Of a stretch of 64,000 nucleotides of DNA, positions 52,501-59,589 are shown piece after piece. A program made the position numbers and the translations under genes. The stretch is from Bacteroidota bacterium (GTDB lineage Bacteria; Bacteroidota; Bacteroidia; Bacteroidales; SKPS01): positions 330,124-394,123 of the forward strand of contig JAKLII010000003.1 of NCBI GenBank assembly GCA_022709695.1. Reading direction: 5' to 3'. Within the stretch, counting starts at the first letter, position 1. Every line of letters starts with the position of its first letter. Below the pieces are notes generated by a model. That model had not been told where the DNA came from. It searched no databases and saw nothing but the letters and a program-made list of their open reading frames with translations.

Positions 52501-52848
52501 CTGGACGACGAAGAGGCGCTGCAGGCCTTTGCCGGCAGGCTCTCCGACCGTTTCGGGCCGATGCCTGCCGAAGCCGAAGCGCTGCTGCAAACCATCCGCC
52601 TCCGGTGGCTGGCCGCTTCACTGGGATTCGAAAAAATCGTTCTGAAGAACAACCGGTTTAACGGACAGTTCCCCGAAAACCAGATGCACCCCTTCTACCA
52701 GAGCGAAGGGTTCGGCAGTATCCTGGAGTTTGTGAAGAACCACCCCAGGCGCTGCCTGCTCAAAGAGCACAACGGAAAACTCAACCTGATCTTCCCCGAG
52801 GTTTTTTCGGTGCAGCAGGCGCTTGAGGTGCTGGGGAGGATTGTTTAG
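49522..52848 (+). CDS. mfd: Transcription-repair coupling factor
   Basis: A protein of about 1,108 residues (GTG at 49522) or 1,183 (frame open from 49297). Mfd removes stalled RNA polymerase from damaged DNA and recruits UvrA. Domains seen in order are a UvrB-homology region (including FAIRGGIVDVFSF), the RNA polymerase interaction domain after EPGDYITHIDHGIGRFGG, and an SF2 translocase with Walker A GDVGFGKTEVA, DEEQ box (LIVDEEQKFGV) and TATPIPRTLQ. The translocation motif region SGFIADIGYEMYQ and the C-terminal TRCF domain follow. The later start is preferred because a promoter lies inside the extension and the shorter length fits Bacteroidota homologues. The exact start is uncertain. Confidence 0.93.
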   Translation: MIHPLLNLFLNHPLQPEVLAALRQLGASLHWKGTLPSALALHVAAVESATEVPQLILLNEYDEVQAFHSDLENAFGEKEYEFYRKNILFFPPPDKAGAGTGTPDPNHVLMRTEVLKRLGSGQRRIIIVAPVSALADRVVSQQFLTENTFRLKQGEMVDLDFVADFLLEEEFERVDFVAEPGQFAIRGGIVDVFSFSNDYPYRIQFIGDEIDSIRSFDPATQLSKERVDHITIVPDLHRNGTAVARQSLFDFLPPSAILWCQNPGFAIDQLEHLHAGRKATGALVAVNDFTGADLKEAFQQFRVIDCGSAPFFPDSVEIAAEQAPQPAFNKKFDLLSADLRQWHDKGYTNYILSDNPKQIERLRNIFDDISRGNVPVHYTTALPSLHHGFIDHHLKLVCYTDHQIFERYRKTGLQEGYKRREAITIKELLSLEPGDYITHIDHGIGRFGGLETIDNNGRQQETVRLIYRNNDVVYVSIHSLHRIARYTGSEGKVPELDKLGSGAWKRLKEKTKSKVKDIARDLIRLYARRLAAKGFAFAPDTYLQHELEASFIFEDTPDQIRATADVKEDMEKGYPMDRLICGDVGFGKTEVAIRAAFKAVTDSKQVAVLVPTTILALQHYHTFRSRLKDFPVTIDYINRFRSAKDQKETLKKLEAGKLDIIIGTHRLVGSDVKFKDLGLLIVDEEQKFGVSVKEKLKQLRVNVDTLTLTATPIPRTLQFSLMGARDLSVISTPPPNRHPVQTQLRGFSEELIREAIQQELNRGGQVFFLHNRIQSINEMAAMVERVVPGVSVAVGHGQMEGEKLEQVMMDFIEGNYDVLVSTSIIESGLDIPNANTIIISDAHMYGLSDLHQLRGRVGRSNKKAYCYLITPPLTVLTPEARKRLKAIEEFSDLGSGFNIAMRDLDIRGAGNILGAEQSGFIADIGYEMYQKILKEAMQELRMAEFPELADHSPEKRWKPGKECQIETDLEILLPPDYVEASGERLLLYRELDELDDEEALQAFAGRLSDRFGPMPAEAEALLQTIRLRWLAASLGFEKIVLKNNRFNGQFPENQMHPFYQSEGFGSILEFVKNHPRRCLLKEHNGKLNLIFPEVFSVQQALEVLGRIV

Positions 52849-53189
52849 GAAGTTTAGGAAGTTGAGGTGGTTGAGGAGGTTGGTTTGTTGATATGTTTAT
52901 TTGTTTATTTGTTTAGTCGTAAAAGCTTATATGCGCAGTATTTGCGCAGCCCCAATGCCAACCTGAAGCTGATACAGACTAACATGATTCCCGAGCATTT
53001 ACCAGCACCCGATCTTTTCGCAGTACCTGTAGCCTTGTTCGGATACAATTTCAATTAAGTTAAATGAGGCATGGCTCACCGTATGTTATTGGTTTTCTTG
53101 TGAATGTACTTTGCCATTCCCGAAAACATTTTGCGGTAAATAATCGAATTATTCACCGCAAATCTGCGGTGAATATAGAGATTGAATTT
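52849..53189. other. Intergenic gap after mfd
   Basis: Simple ggaagtt- and tttatttg-type repeats directly after mfd (about 52850-52916), then no recognisable feature. The short open frames here show no recognisable domain or signal. Confidence 0.55.
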
Positions 53190-53897
53190 CTATTCCGGCA
53201 CTTCGAGCCTGAACCCTACTCCGTGAACGTTTGTGATGGCGATGGAGGGATCGCCTTTGAGGTGTTTGCGTAGCTTGGTGATGAATACGTCCATGCTGCG
53301 GCCAATGAAGTAATCGTCGGTGCCCCAGATGGTTTTCAGGGTAAACTCCCGGGTGAGCAGCTGGTTTTTGTGCCTGGCAAGCAACAGTAGCAGGTCGGCC
53401 TCTTTCCGCGTAAGTGTGGCACTCTCCTGTCCCAGTTTAAGGGTCAGGTTGCCGTGGTCGAATGAATAGAGGCCAATCTGAATCAGGTCGCCAACCTGCC
53501 AGGGGAGGGATTTGGTATTGCGCTGGCACCGCCTCAGGATCGCTTCGATGCGCAACTGCAGCTCTTCGGTACTGAAGGGTTTGGTGATATAGTCGTCGCA
53601 ACCTGCCTTAAATCCTTTCACACGGTCTTCGGGAAGGGATTTGGCGGTAAGGAAAATCACCGGCACCAGAGGGTTTTTTGCCCGTATCTCAGACGATAGC
53701 GTAAACCCGTCCATACGGGGCATCATTACGTCCAGCACACAAATATCCACCTGTTCGGTGAAGCCGGCAAGGGCGGCAATCCCGTCGGTGTAATGCAAAA
53801 CTTTATATCCTACAATTTGCAGGAAGTCCCTCAGCAGAATCCCAAGGTTGGGGTCGTCTTCTGCAAGTAGTATCGTGGTTTCCGTAGACTGACTCAT
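53190..53897 (-). CDS. OmpR/PhoB-type response regulator, RprY-like (second system)
   Basis: A 235-residue regulator from the ATG at 53897; an in-frame ATG at 53921 adds eight residues. The receiver has Asp14/Asp15, phosphoacceptor Asp56 in VLDVMMP and Lys in TKPF. The winged-helix domain ends in KLRKHLKGDPSIAITNVHG, closely similar to the regulator at 19828-20532, so the two systems are paralogous. It is encoded just downstream of its kinase. Confidence 0.92.
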   Translation of the reverse strand: MSQSTETTILLAEDDPNLGILLRDFLQIVGYKVLHYTDGIAALAGFTEQVDICVLDVMMPRMDGFTLSSEIRAKNPLVPVIFLTAKSLPEDRVKGFKAGCDDYITKPFSTEELQLRIEAILRRCQRNTKSLPWQVGDLIQIGLYSFDHGNLTLKLGQESATLTRKEADLLLLLARHKNQLLTREFTLKTIWGTDDYFIGRSMDVFITKLRKHLKGDPSIAITNVHGVGFRLEVPE

Positions 53898-53939
53898 CAA
53901 TGGGGTTTTTAGCAATAACAAACAGCAGATGAAATAGTT

Positions 53940-55220
53940 TTACCCGGCAGGTTCAAATGGGATAAAAACGGTGAAACAACTCCCCTCACCGGGGGTGCTT
54001 TTTACCATAATACTGCCCGAATGGCTTTCTATCACACGCTTAACGTAATACAACCCGATGCCGGTACCGGGGGTGCGGTACAAATCCCCGACAGGAACCC
54101 TGTACAACCGGTCGAAGATGCGCTGCTGCTGGTCAGCAGGAATTCCAATGCCCTTGTCAATGAAATCGATTTCTGCTCCGGAAGGCATCGTTCGGATGGA
54201 AACCCGGATCTCCGGAGTGTCGGCAGAGTACTTGATGCTGTTTTCGATGAGGTTGTTGAACACATTGGCCAGGTGCATCTGATCCGCCACCACAGGTTCG
54301 CTGCAGTGCCCCTGTAGGGTAATGGTGCCCCCTGTTTCACGAAGGATCAGCCGGTTGGTTTCAATGCAGCGTTCCAACAGAATATTGATGTCCAGGGGTT
54401 TCATGGTGAAGCGGTAATTCTCCTCCTCCAGCAGAGATGCTGCCATCACCTGATCTACCTGATGCTGAATCCTTTTATTCTCCTCGAAAATAATACCTGC
54501 ATACTTTTCAAGCTGCCCTTCAGGCATATTTTTCCTGTGCTGCATAATCATCTCAGCGGCGATGGAAATAGTAGCCAGGGGGGTTTTAAACTCATGGGTG
54601 ATGTTGTTGATGAAATCGCGCTGCACCGTGGTGATCTTTTTCTGCATCTTCAGCTTGGCAACGGAAATAAAATACCCGGCAATGATCCCGATAAACAGCA
54701 GGAGCGACAACAACAGCAACCAGTTATCCTGCCCTTTGAGCGTAAGTACGCGCTCATTCGGGAACCATACCACCACGCTGTACCTGTCGGTGGGCAGAAT
54801 GCCCCGGAGGTTTCTCCGGTAAGGGCTGCCCAGGATCAGGTTTGTCCGCTCCTCAGAAGCAGATGATAGCGCCAGCTTTCCCGTGCGATGATCTATTATA
54901 CCATACTCGTAATCGTGGTGCAGCTCGTAGTGGCGGTATTCATTCTGCATCAGGGCAAAGAAAACCTTTCTGCAGAAAAGCGAATCAGGAGGAATAAGCC
55001 GGTCGGAATCGATCCTGTTGCCCAGTCTATCCCTGTACTCAGAAAAAATCATGTCATCACTCTGCTGCACCAGGCTTCTCAAAGCCGAGCTGTTCATCTG
55101 CCGGAACGATTCATCGGCAGCCCGAAAAGCCCCCATCACCCAGAACACCTGGGCTGCAAGAAACCCTGCAAGTGAAATGGTGAACAACACCATCAGTGTA
55201 TTCAGCTGTCTTTTGTTCAT
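53940..55220 (-). CDS. Sensor histidine kinase, RprX-like (second system)
   Basis: A 426-residue membrane kinase. Transmembrane helices lie at about residues 8-28 and 167-190, enclosing a periplasmic domain. The phosphoacceptor box ITHEFKTPLA lies near residue 210. HATPase boxes are NLIENSIKYS, DKGIGIPADQQ and GTGIGLYYV. Topology and box sequences parallel the kinase at 20563-21861. It is divergent from the Cys-rich protein gene at 55546, across a region with direct repeats that could bind its regulator. Confidence 0.92.
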   Translation of the reverse strand: MNKRQLNTLMVLFTISLAGFLAAQVFWVMGAFRAADESFRQMNSSALRSLVQQSDDMIFSEYRDRLGNRIDSDRLIPPDSLFCRKVFFALMQNEYRHYELHHDYEYGIIDHRTGKLALSSASEERTNLILGSPYRRNLRGILPTDRYSVVVWFPNERVLTLKGQDNWLLLLSLLLFIGIIAGYFISVAKLKMQKKITTVQRDFINNITHEFKTPLATISIAAEMIMQHRKNMPEGQLEKYAGIIFEENKRIQHQVDQVMAASLLEEENYRFTMKPLDINILLERCIETNRLILRETGGTITLQGHCSEPVVADQMHLANVFNNLIENSIKYSADTPEIRVSIRTMPSGAEIDFIDKGIGIPADQQQRIFDRLYRVPVGDLYRTPGTGIGLYYVKRVIESHSGSIMVKSTPGEGSCFTVFIPFEPAG

Positions 55221-55421
55221 CTTCTTATATACCCCCGAAAAACTTCATAAAACTAAACTGTTTTCGTATTGAAATCACCCGGTAAGGGTAAAAGTTATTT
55301 CTTTACCGCAAAGTTGTTCGTATACCGGCAGAATCTGAAAAAATCCAAATCGCATATAATCAATATATTAAATGAAATCCGCACGTTCTGTCAGCAGTTT
55401 GTTATTTAGAATTATTCTTAA

Positions 55422-55459
55422 TTAACACAACGTTAACACAGTTAAACAGCTTTTAACAC
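55422..55459 (+). promoter_or_regulatory. Four-copy TTAACAC direct repeat, likely response-regulator site
   Basis: Half-sites start at 55422 (TTAACACA), 55433 (TTAACACA), 55442 (TTAAACAG) and 55453 (TTAACACT), with 11, 9 and 11 bp steps. One helical turn between tandem half-sites is the binding mode of OmpR/PhoB-family regulators. The block lies just upstream of the -7 element at 55480. Confidence 0.55.
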
Positions 55460-55479
55460 TTGATATTTCGGAACGTTTT

Positions 55480-55487
55480 TATTTTTG
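55480..55487 (+). promoter_or_regulatory. -7 element of the Cys-rich protein gene
   Basis: TATTTTTG, full match, with TTG at 55460-55462 as a possible -33; 58 nt before the chosen ATG. Confidence 0.6.
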
Positions 55488-55545
55488 TGCTGTGAACAAA
55501 GAGACCGGAAATCGGTTTAGCAGTTTGAAACAAAAACAAAAATTT

Positions 55546-55932
55546 ATGAAGAAAGCTATTTCAGTGTTGATGATCGGTCTGATGGTGATAGCGGTTAGCA
55601 TATTTGCAGTTAACGCATCAAATGCAAATCCCGATAAGGACCCAAAGGCCAAGGAATCAAAGGAAAAAACATGTTGCAAGGATGACAAATCGGCTACCAA
55701 AGATGGTAAGTCGTGCTGCGCTGACAACAAGGACGGAAAATCGGGCTGTGCCGACAAGAAGGATGGCAAGTCATGCTGCTCCGAAAAGAAAGAAGGCGCC
55801 TCAGGATGTTCAGGCAAGAGCGAAAGCAAATCATGTGGCAGCAAATCTGAGACCGGCAGTGCCTCAGCAGCTCCTGCAGATCAGAGTGCATCAGCCGGCA
55901 AGACCAATTGCGCAAGAACCAAGTGCCAATAA
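55546..55932 (+). CDS. Secreted Cys/Lys-rich repeat protein
   Basis: A 128-residue protein from the ATG at 55546, which gives a signal peptide (MKKAISVLMIGLMVIAVSIF, cleavage near NAS-NA); the frame from 55492 adds a hydrophilic stretch before it. The mature part is low-complexity, built of degenerate ~11-residue repeats such as KDGKSCCADN, KDGKSGCADK and KDGKSCCSEK. Cys-Cys pairs recur among Lys, Ser and Gly. No family is recognised. Such spacing could bind soft metals or form disulfides in the periplasm. It sits behind a candidate response-regulator site, divergent from an RprXY-like system, and has its own terminator. Confidence 0.75.
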   Translation: MKKAISVLMIGLMVIAVSIFAVNASNANPDKDPKAKESKEKTCCKDDKSATKDGKSCCADNKDGKSGCADKKDGKSCCSEKKEGASGCSGKSESKSCGSKSETGSASAAPADQSASAGKTNCARTKCQ

Positions 55933-55963
55933 GAGATAATGATTCATTTTCATCGTGTGTGGG

Positions 55964-55989
55964 ACCCGCAGGGATGCGGGTTTTTTTTT
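55964..55989 (+). terminator. Intrinsic terminator after the Cys-rich protein gene
   Basis: Perfect 7-bp stem ACCCGCA/TGCGGGT with loop GGGA, followed by a T-run to 55989. Confidence 0.9.
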
Positions 55990-56020
55990 GCCCTGAAGTC
56001 TGGTTTTTCTGCACGACACA

Positions 56021-56050
56021 TATAAAAACAGAAGCGGGAAGCGCTTCTGT
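56021..56050 (-). terminator. Minus-strand intrinsic terminator of the candidate RNA
   Basis: Read on the minus strand, ACAGAAGC and GCTTCTGT form a perfect 8-bp stem with loop GCTTCCC, followed by TTTTTATA. Confidence 0.75.
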
Positions 56051-56497
56051 CTGAAGGGCTTCCCGCCGAACCTCCCTCTGGCCGTAGCCATTGGGTGCCA
56101 TCAGGTTATTGTTATTCCGGCTGATCCTTCCCTGGCGCGAACGCCCTGGTTCCGGATCCGGCGCTGCTTTCTCCCTTTCGGGTTCCGGCAGATCGCCCGG
56201 CTGTTGCCAGCCCCGGTGGCCCTTCTCCCGTAGGAGGGTGCTACCGGCTTGTTTAGCAGAACCGGCGGCAGTGCCGCCATCCTCTAAACCTTTTCCCCGG
56301 ATCAGACTCCTTAACGGCTATACCGAAAAGGTGGGTCTTTCGTTGGTGCCGCCTGCGCGCCACCTGAACAGGCTTGGGTAAGCTCCGCAACATTTGCTCT
56401 GCCTTCCGGCTTTTTCTCCTGCTGCTTCGGGCCTTGCTCCGGATTGCTCCTTCGCGCAGGCCCCCGTACCCGGGGTTCGCCTTTTATCGCTCACCTG
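56021..56497 (-). ncRNA. Candidate large structured non-coding RNA, family unknown
   Basis: About 480 nt on the minus strand between a strong promoter (56504-56534) and an intrinsic terminator (56021-56050). It has many short perfect stems capped by stable tetraloops: CCCCG-GGTA-CGGGG (near 56462-56474), CTCC-TACG-GGAG, GGCTG-GCAA-CAGCC, CCC-GAAA-GGG and GGCG-TTCG-CGCC, plus GGCGGC-ACT-GCCGCC inside a GTTTAG/CTAAAC stem. A 9-bp long-range helix pairs 56453-56461 with 56351-56359. It lacks the RNase P core sequence GAGGAAAGUCC, tmRNA termini and a 4.5S-like core. GC-rich, unlike the gaps around it. Function unknown. Confidence 0.65.
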
Positions 56498-56503
56498 ACG
56501 AAA

Positions 56504-56534
56504 CAAAGATACACCCCGGTGGAGGGTTTGTCAA
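56504..56534 (-). promoter_or_regulatory. Promoter of the candidate RNA
   Basis: On the minus strand TTGACA (56529-56534) is followed after 17 nt by TATCTTTG (56504-56511), a full -7 match. It is one of the best promoter matches in the window and points away from relA into sequence with no gene. Confidence 0.7.
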
Positions 56535-56588
56535 GGGTTTTTTCAGCCAATTAACCCACAAAGATTCAACATAAGTTATGAACAATTG

Positions 56589-58742
56589 TTAATAACTCTG
56601 CACCACCTGCCGGGTCACTTTTTCAACGCCGTTGATGCGCCGGATTTTCTTTATGATCCACCCTATCTGCGGGTTATCTCTGGCTATAAGCTGGATGGTC
56701 CCTTTGAAACGCCCCTCAACGGCTTCGAATGTTGCAGAGCGCGTCATCACTTTCAGATCCCCCGAAAGGACATCGGTAATGTCGCGGATGATACCGAGCC
56801 GGTCGCGCCCCGTCACGGCGAGAGCCACCTGGATCCCCCCACCTGCCGGCTCATGGGTCCAGCGGCTCGGGATGATCCGGTAGGGGTAACGGGTTTTCAT
56901 CTCCGCGGCATTGGGGCAATGGATCCGGTGGATACGGATTCCTTTGCCCACCGTCACAAACCCGAAAATTTCATCTCCAAAAACCGGGTTGCAGCATTTT
57001 GCCAACTGGTAATCGCGGGTGGGCATTTCATCGTTGATCATGAGCACCTCTTCCCCGGTGGTGAGCCAGCTGCGTCCTTCGAGCGGCGGGAGGATCTCCT
57101 TTCTTACCGGGTCTTCCTGTGAGGGTTCCTCTTTTGCCAGTGCATCCCTTAGCCTCGCGGTGGTGATTTTTTCCTCAGCGATCATCCGGTAAAATTCCCC
57201 GGCATCCCTGATCCTGAAGTGTTGCATCAGCCAGTTAACCTTTTCATCCAGCGACCCTGCCTTCCACTGCCTGAGTTTTCGCTCCAGCAGTTCCTTCCCC
57301 TGCATGATCCCGGCATCCTTGCGCTCCTGGAGGGCTTTGCGGATCCGGTTCCTGGCTTTGGACGAAATCACAATTTTAAGCCAGTCTTCCGACACATTGG
57401 GGGTTTTAGCCGTGAGCACTTCCACCTTATCACCGTTTGCCAGGGTATGTCTGATGGGCATCATCTTCCCGTTCACCACTGCCCCCTTGCACCTGAGGCC
57501 TACATCGCTGTGCACCTCGAAGGCAAAATCCAGGATGGTGGCGCCCTTCTTCAGCCTGACAAGGTCGCCACCGGGGGTTACGGTAAATATTTCACCGGAA
57601 ACCGGGTTGTGCATTCCGCGGGCATCTGCTTCAACAGGTGCCTCAAGGAGTTTTCTGGCCCTGGCAAGCCATTCGCCGGCATCTTTTTTGGCCCCCTCCT
57701 TATAGCGCCAGTGGGCTGCCGGCCCCTCTTCTGCCTGCCGGTCCATCCGCAGGGTGCGGATCTGCACCTCGACCCACCGGCTGCCGGGCCCTTTTACGGT
57801 GGTGTGGAGCGATTCGTACCCACTGGGGCGGGGTACCGAAATCCAGTCGCGAAGCCTCTCGGGATCAGGTGGATACAGATCGGTTACCAATGAGTAGATC
57901 TCCCAGCACCGCCGTTTTTCGTCTCCCTCAGGAGCAGGGTCAATGATCCGGATGGCAAACACATCAAAAACCTCCTCCAGTCCCACCTGCTGTGTGCGCA
58001 TCTTTCTCCAGATGGACGCAACCGATTTGATTCTGTACCGGATTTCAGGCGCAAATCCCTTTGCCCTGAGCCGTTCATTCAGGGGAGCAATGAAACGTTC
58101 GATGTACCTGTGCCGCTCCTGTTCAGTATCTGCGAGATCACGGGAGATTTTGCCGTAGATGTCCGGATGCTTCTGCAGCATCACAAAGTCTTCCATTTCC
58201 GATTTAATCCGGTACAGCCCTAACCGGTGTGTAAGGGGAAGGTACAGGTGCTCCAGATCGGAGAGGAGTGCCTCCCTGAGGGAATCAGGGATGGTATCAA
58301 AATGACGGAGCTGCCAGATCCTGTGCCCCAGCACAGCCAGCAACGCCTGCATCTCTTCTGCCAGCAGGAGCAGCATTTTCATGAAATTTTCGCTCTGAAG
58401 ATTGGCCCGGCGGGTGTTCAGTGCTTCCACAGCCCTGATCCCTCTTAGCAGCGTAAGTATATGCGGATCTGTTACTTTCAGATCTTTCTCCCCTGCACCA
58501 GGCATCAGGAAGAGCATAAGGGCTGCAGCTCCGTGCGGGCTCACACCGGTTTCGATCAATGCGGTAAGGGCCATCTGATGGATCCGTGCAGCCTCATCTC
58601 CCGATCCGGAGGCCTGCAGCTTGTCTGTTACCCTTTCGGGGAAATGATGCAGCCATGGCTCCTCTTCCGGGAAAAGCCGGATCAGGTGCTCATATGCTCC
58701 GGGATCATCCATCCTGCTGTGCTTCCGAGGCCTTGGCCTCAT
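56589..58742 (-). CDS. RelA/SpoT-family (p)ppGpp synthetase, RelA-like
   Basis: A 717-residue stringent-response enzyme. The N-terminal region aligns with the HD hydrolase domain but has no HD pair (AAALMLFLMPGAG where hydrolases have LLHD), so hydrolysis is unlikely. The synthetase domain is intact: IKSVASIWRKM, DVFAIRIID, GYESLHTTVKG, EVQIRT and EEGPAAHWRYKEG. TGS (GEIFTVTPGGDLVRLKKGAT) and a C-terminal ACT domain (VTGRDRLGIIRDIT) follow. It should make (p)ppGpp on amino-acid starvation. It overlaps mazG upstream; an ATG at 58712 is an alternative start that would reduce the overlap from 38 to 8 bp. Confidence 0.9.
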   Translation of the reverse strand: MRPRPRKHSRMDDPGAYEHLIRLFPEEEPWLHHFPERVTDKLQASGSGDEAARIHQMALTALIETGVSPHGAAALMLFLMPGAGEKDLKVTDPHILTLLRGIRAVEALNTRRANLQSENFMKMLLLLAEEMQALLAVLGHRIWQLRHFDTIPDSLREALLSDLEHLYLPLTHRLGLYRIKSEMEDFVMLQKHPDIYGKISRDLADTEQERHRYIERFIAPLNERLRAKGFAPEIRYRIKSVASIWRKMRTQQVGLEEVFDVFAIRIIDPAPEGDEKRRCWEIYSLVTDLYPPDPERLRDWISVPRPSGYESLHTTVKGPGSRWVEVQIRTLRMDRQAEEGPAAHWRYKEGAKKDAGEWLARARKLLEAPVEADARGMHNPVSGEIFTVTPGGDLVRLKKGATILDFAFEVHSDVGLRCKGAVVNGKMMPIRHTLANGDKVEVLTAKTPNVSEDWLKIVISSKARNRIRKALQERKDAGIMQGKELLERKLRQWKAGSLDEKVNWLMQHFRIRDAGEFYRMIAEEKITTARLRDALAKEEPSQEDPVRKEILPPLEGRSWLTTGEEVLMINDEMPTRDYQLAKCCNPVFGDEIFGFVTVGKGIRIHRIHCPNAAEMKTRYPYRIIPSRWTHEPAGGGIQVALAVTGRDRLGIIRDITDVLSGDLKVMTRSATFEAVEGRFKGTIQLIARDNPQIGWIIKKIRRINGVEKVTRQVVQSY

Positions 58743-59496
58743 CCCACCAGAGGTCCATCTCTGCCAGGGTCATGTCATGTAAATTCCGTCCATCCTGCAA
58801 TGCCCTGTTTTCAAGATGTTTAAAACGCCGGATAAACTTACGGTTGGTTTTTTCCAGGGCATCTTCGGGGTTAATACCTATAAAACGGGAATAATTGATC
58901 AGGGCAAAGAGCAGGTCACCGAACTCCTCTTCGGCACGTGATCCCGGAACATCTCCTTTCTCAAGCTCCCGGGTCAGCTCATCAAGCTCTTCCAGAACTT
59001 TTTCGCGTACCTGGGAGGTCTTCTCCCAGTCGAATCCCACTCCGCGTGCTTTCTCCTGTATCCGGTAGGCTTTTACCATGGCCGGCAGCGACATGGGAAC
59101 CCCTTCCAGCACACTCTTCTTCCCTTCACCCAGCTTGATCCTTTCCCAGTTGTTTTTCACCGTTTCAGCATCATTGGCTTCTACATTACCGTAAATATGC
59201 GGATGGCGGTGCACCAGTTTACTGTTGATGGAATCGATCACATCTGCAATGGAGAATGCCCCTTTCTCCTCACCGATTCTGGCATAGAACACCACGTGCA
59301 GCAACAGGTCTCCCAGCTCCTTTTTTACCATATCAAGATCCCCCTCAAGGATCGCATCGGAAAGCTCGTACACCTCCTCAATACTCAGGTACCTCAGCGA
59401 TTCGAGGGTTTGCTCACGGTCCCACGGGCACTGTGAACGGAGATCGTTCATGATCCCAAGAAGTTTGTTAAAATTCTCCAGCGCTTTCTCGTGCAT
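58705..59496 (-). CDS. mazG: Nucleoside triphosphate pyrophosphohydrolase
   Basis: A 263-residue MazG with two MazG-type helical domains. It hydrolyses (d)NTPs to monophosphates and pyrophosphate. The first domain has CPWDREQTLESLRYLSIEE and KELGDLLLHVVF (the acidic ExxE and ExxD metal sites); the second has KVLEELDEL and EEEFGDLLFALIN. The ATG at 59496 is chosen because a perfect -7 element lies just upstream within the longer frame. It is coupled to relA, recalling the relA-mazEF-mazG neighbourhood in E. coli, where MazG lowers (p)ppGpp effects. Confidence 0.92.
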   Translation of the reverse strand: MHEKALENFNKLLGIMNDLRSQCPWDREQTLESLRYLSIEEVYELSDAILEGDLDMVKKELGDLLLHVVFYARIGEEKGAFSIADVIDSINSKLVHRHPHIYGNVEANDAETVKNNWERIKLGEGKKSVLEGVPMSLPAMVKAYRIQEKARGVGFDWEKTSQVREKVLEELDELTRELEKGDVPGSRAEEEFGDLLFALINYSRFIGINPEDALEKTNRKFIRRFKHLENRALQDGRNLHDMTLAEMDLWWDEAKASEAQQDG

Positions 59497-59519
59497 AGTT
59501 CTCTGTTTTTTACAGGCTG

Positions 59520-59527
59520 CAAAGGTA
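59520..59527 (-). promoter_or_regulatory. -7 element of the mazG-relA operon
   Basis: TACCTTTG on the minus strand, 23 nt before the chosen mazG ATG. Confidence 0.6.
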
Positions 59528-59562
59528 CACAATCAAAAGCGCTCCCTGTCGCTGAAAAGGTG

Positions 59563-59570
59563 TAATTTCG
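59563..59570 (+). promoter_or_regulatory. -7-like element of the TlpA-like gene
   Basis: TAATTTCG, one base off TAnnTTTG, 19 nt before the ATG at 59590. It is divergent from the mazG promoter. Confidence 0.4.
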
Positions 59571-59589
59571 CTTCGTGAGACTAACAGCT

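Larger units (their letters stand above)
55221..55545. other. Divergent control region between kinase and Cys-rich protein gene
   Basis: No gene. It is AT-rich and carries four TTAACAC-like half-sites (55422-55459) and the promoter of the Cys-rich gene. The kinase promoter on the minus strand is not clear. Confidence 0.6.
55933..56588. other. Gap holding terminators and a candidate structured RNA
   Basis: No supported protein gene. Open frames on both strands are short, start poorly and show no recognised sequence. The gap holds the plus-strand terminator of the Cys-rich gene and, on the minus strand, a promoter, a candidate RNA of about 480 nt and its terminator. Confidence 0.7.

Noticed and set aside
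56021-56497. RNase P RNA, tmRNA or SRP RNA
   Set aside because: A short CCGGAGCAAGGCC stretch resembles RNase P, but the invariant GAGGAAAGUCC core is missing and the stretch is in the wrong place; tmRNA ends and the SRP core are also missing.
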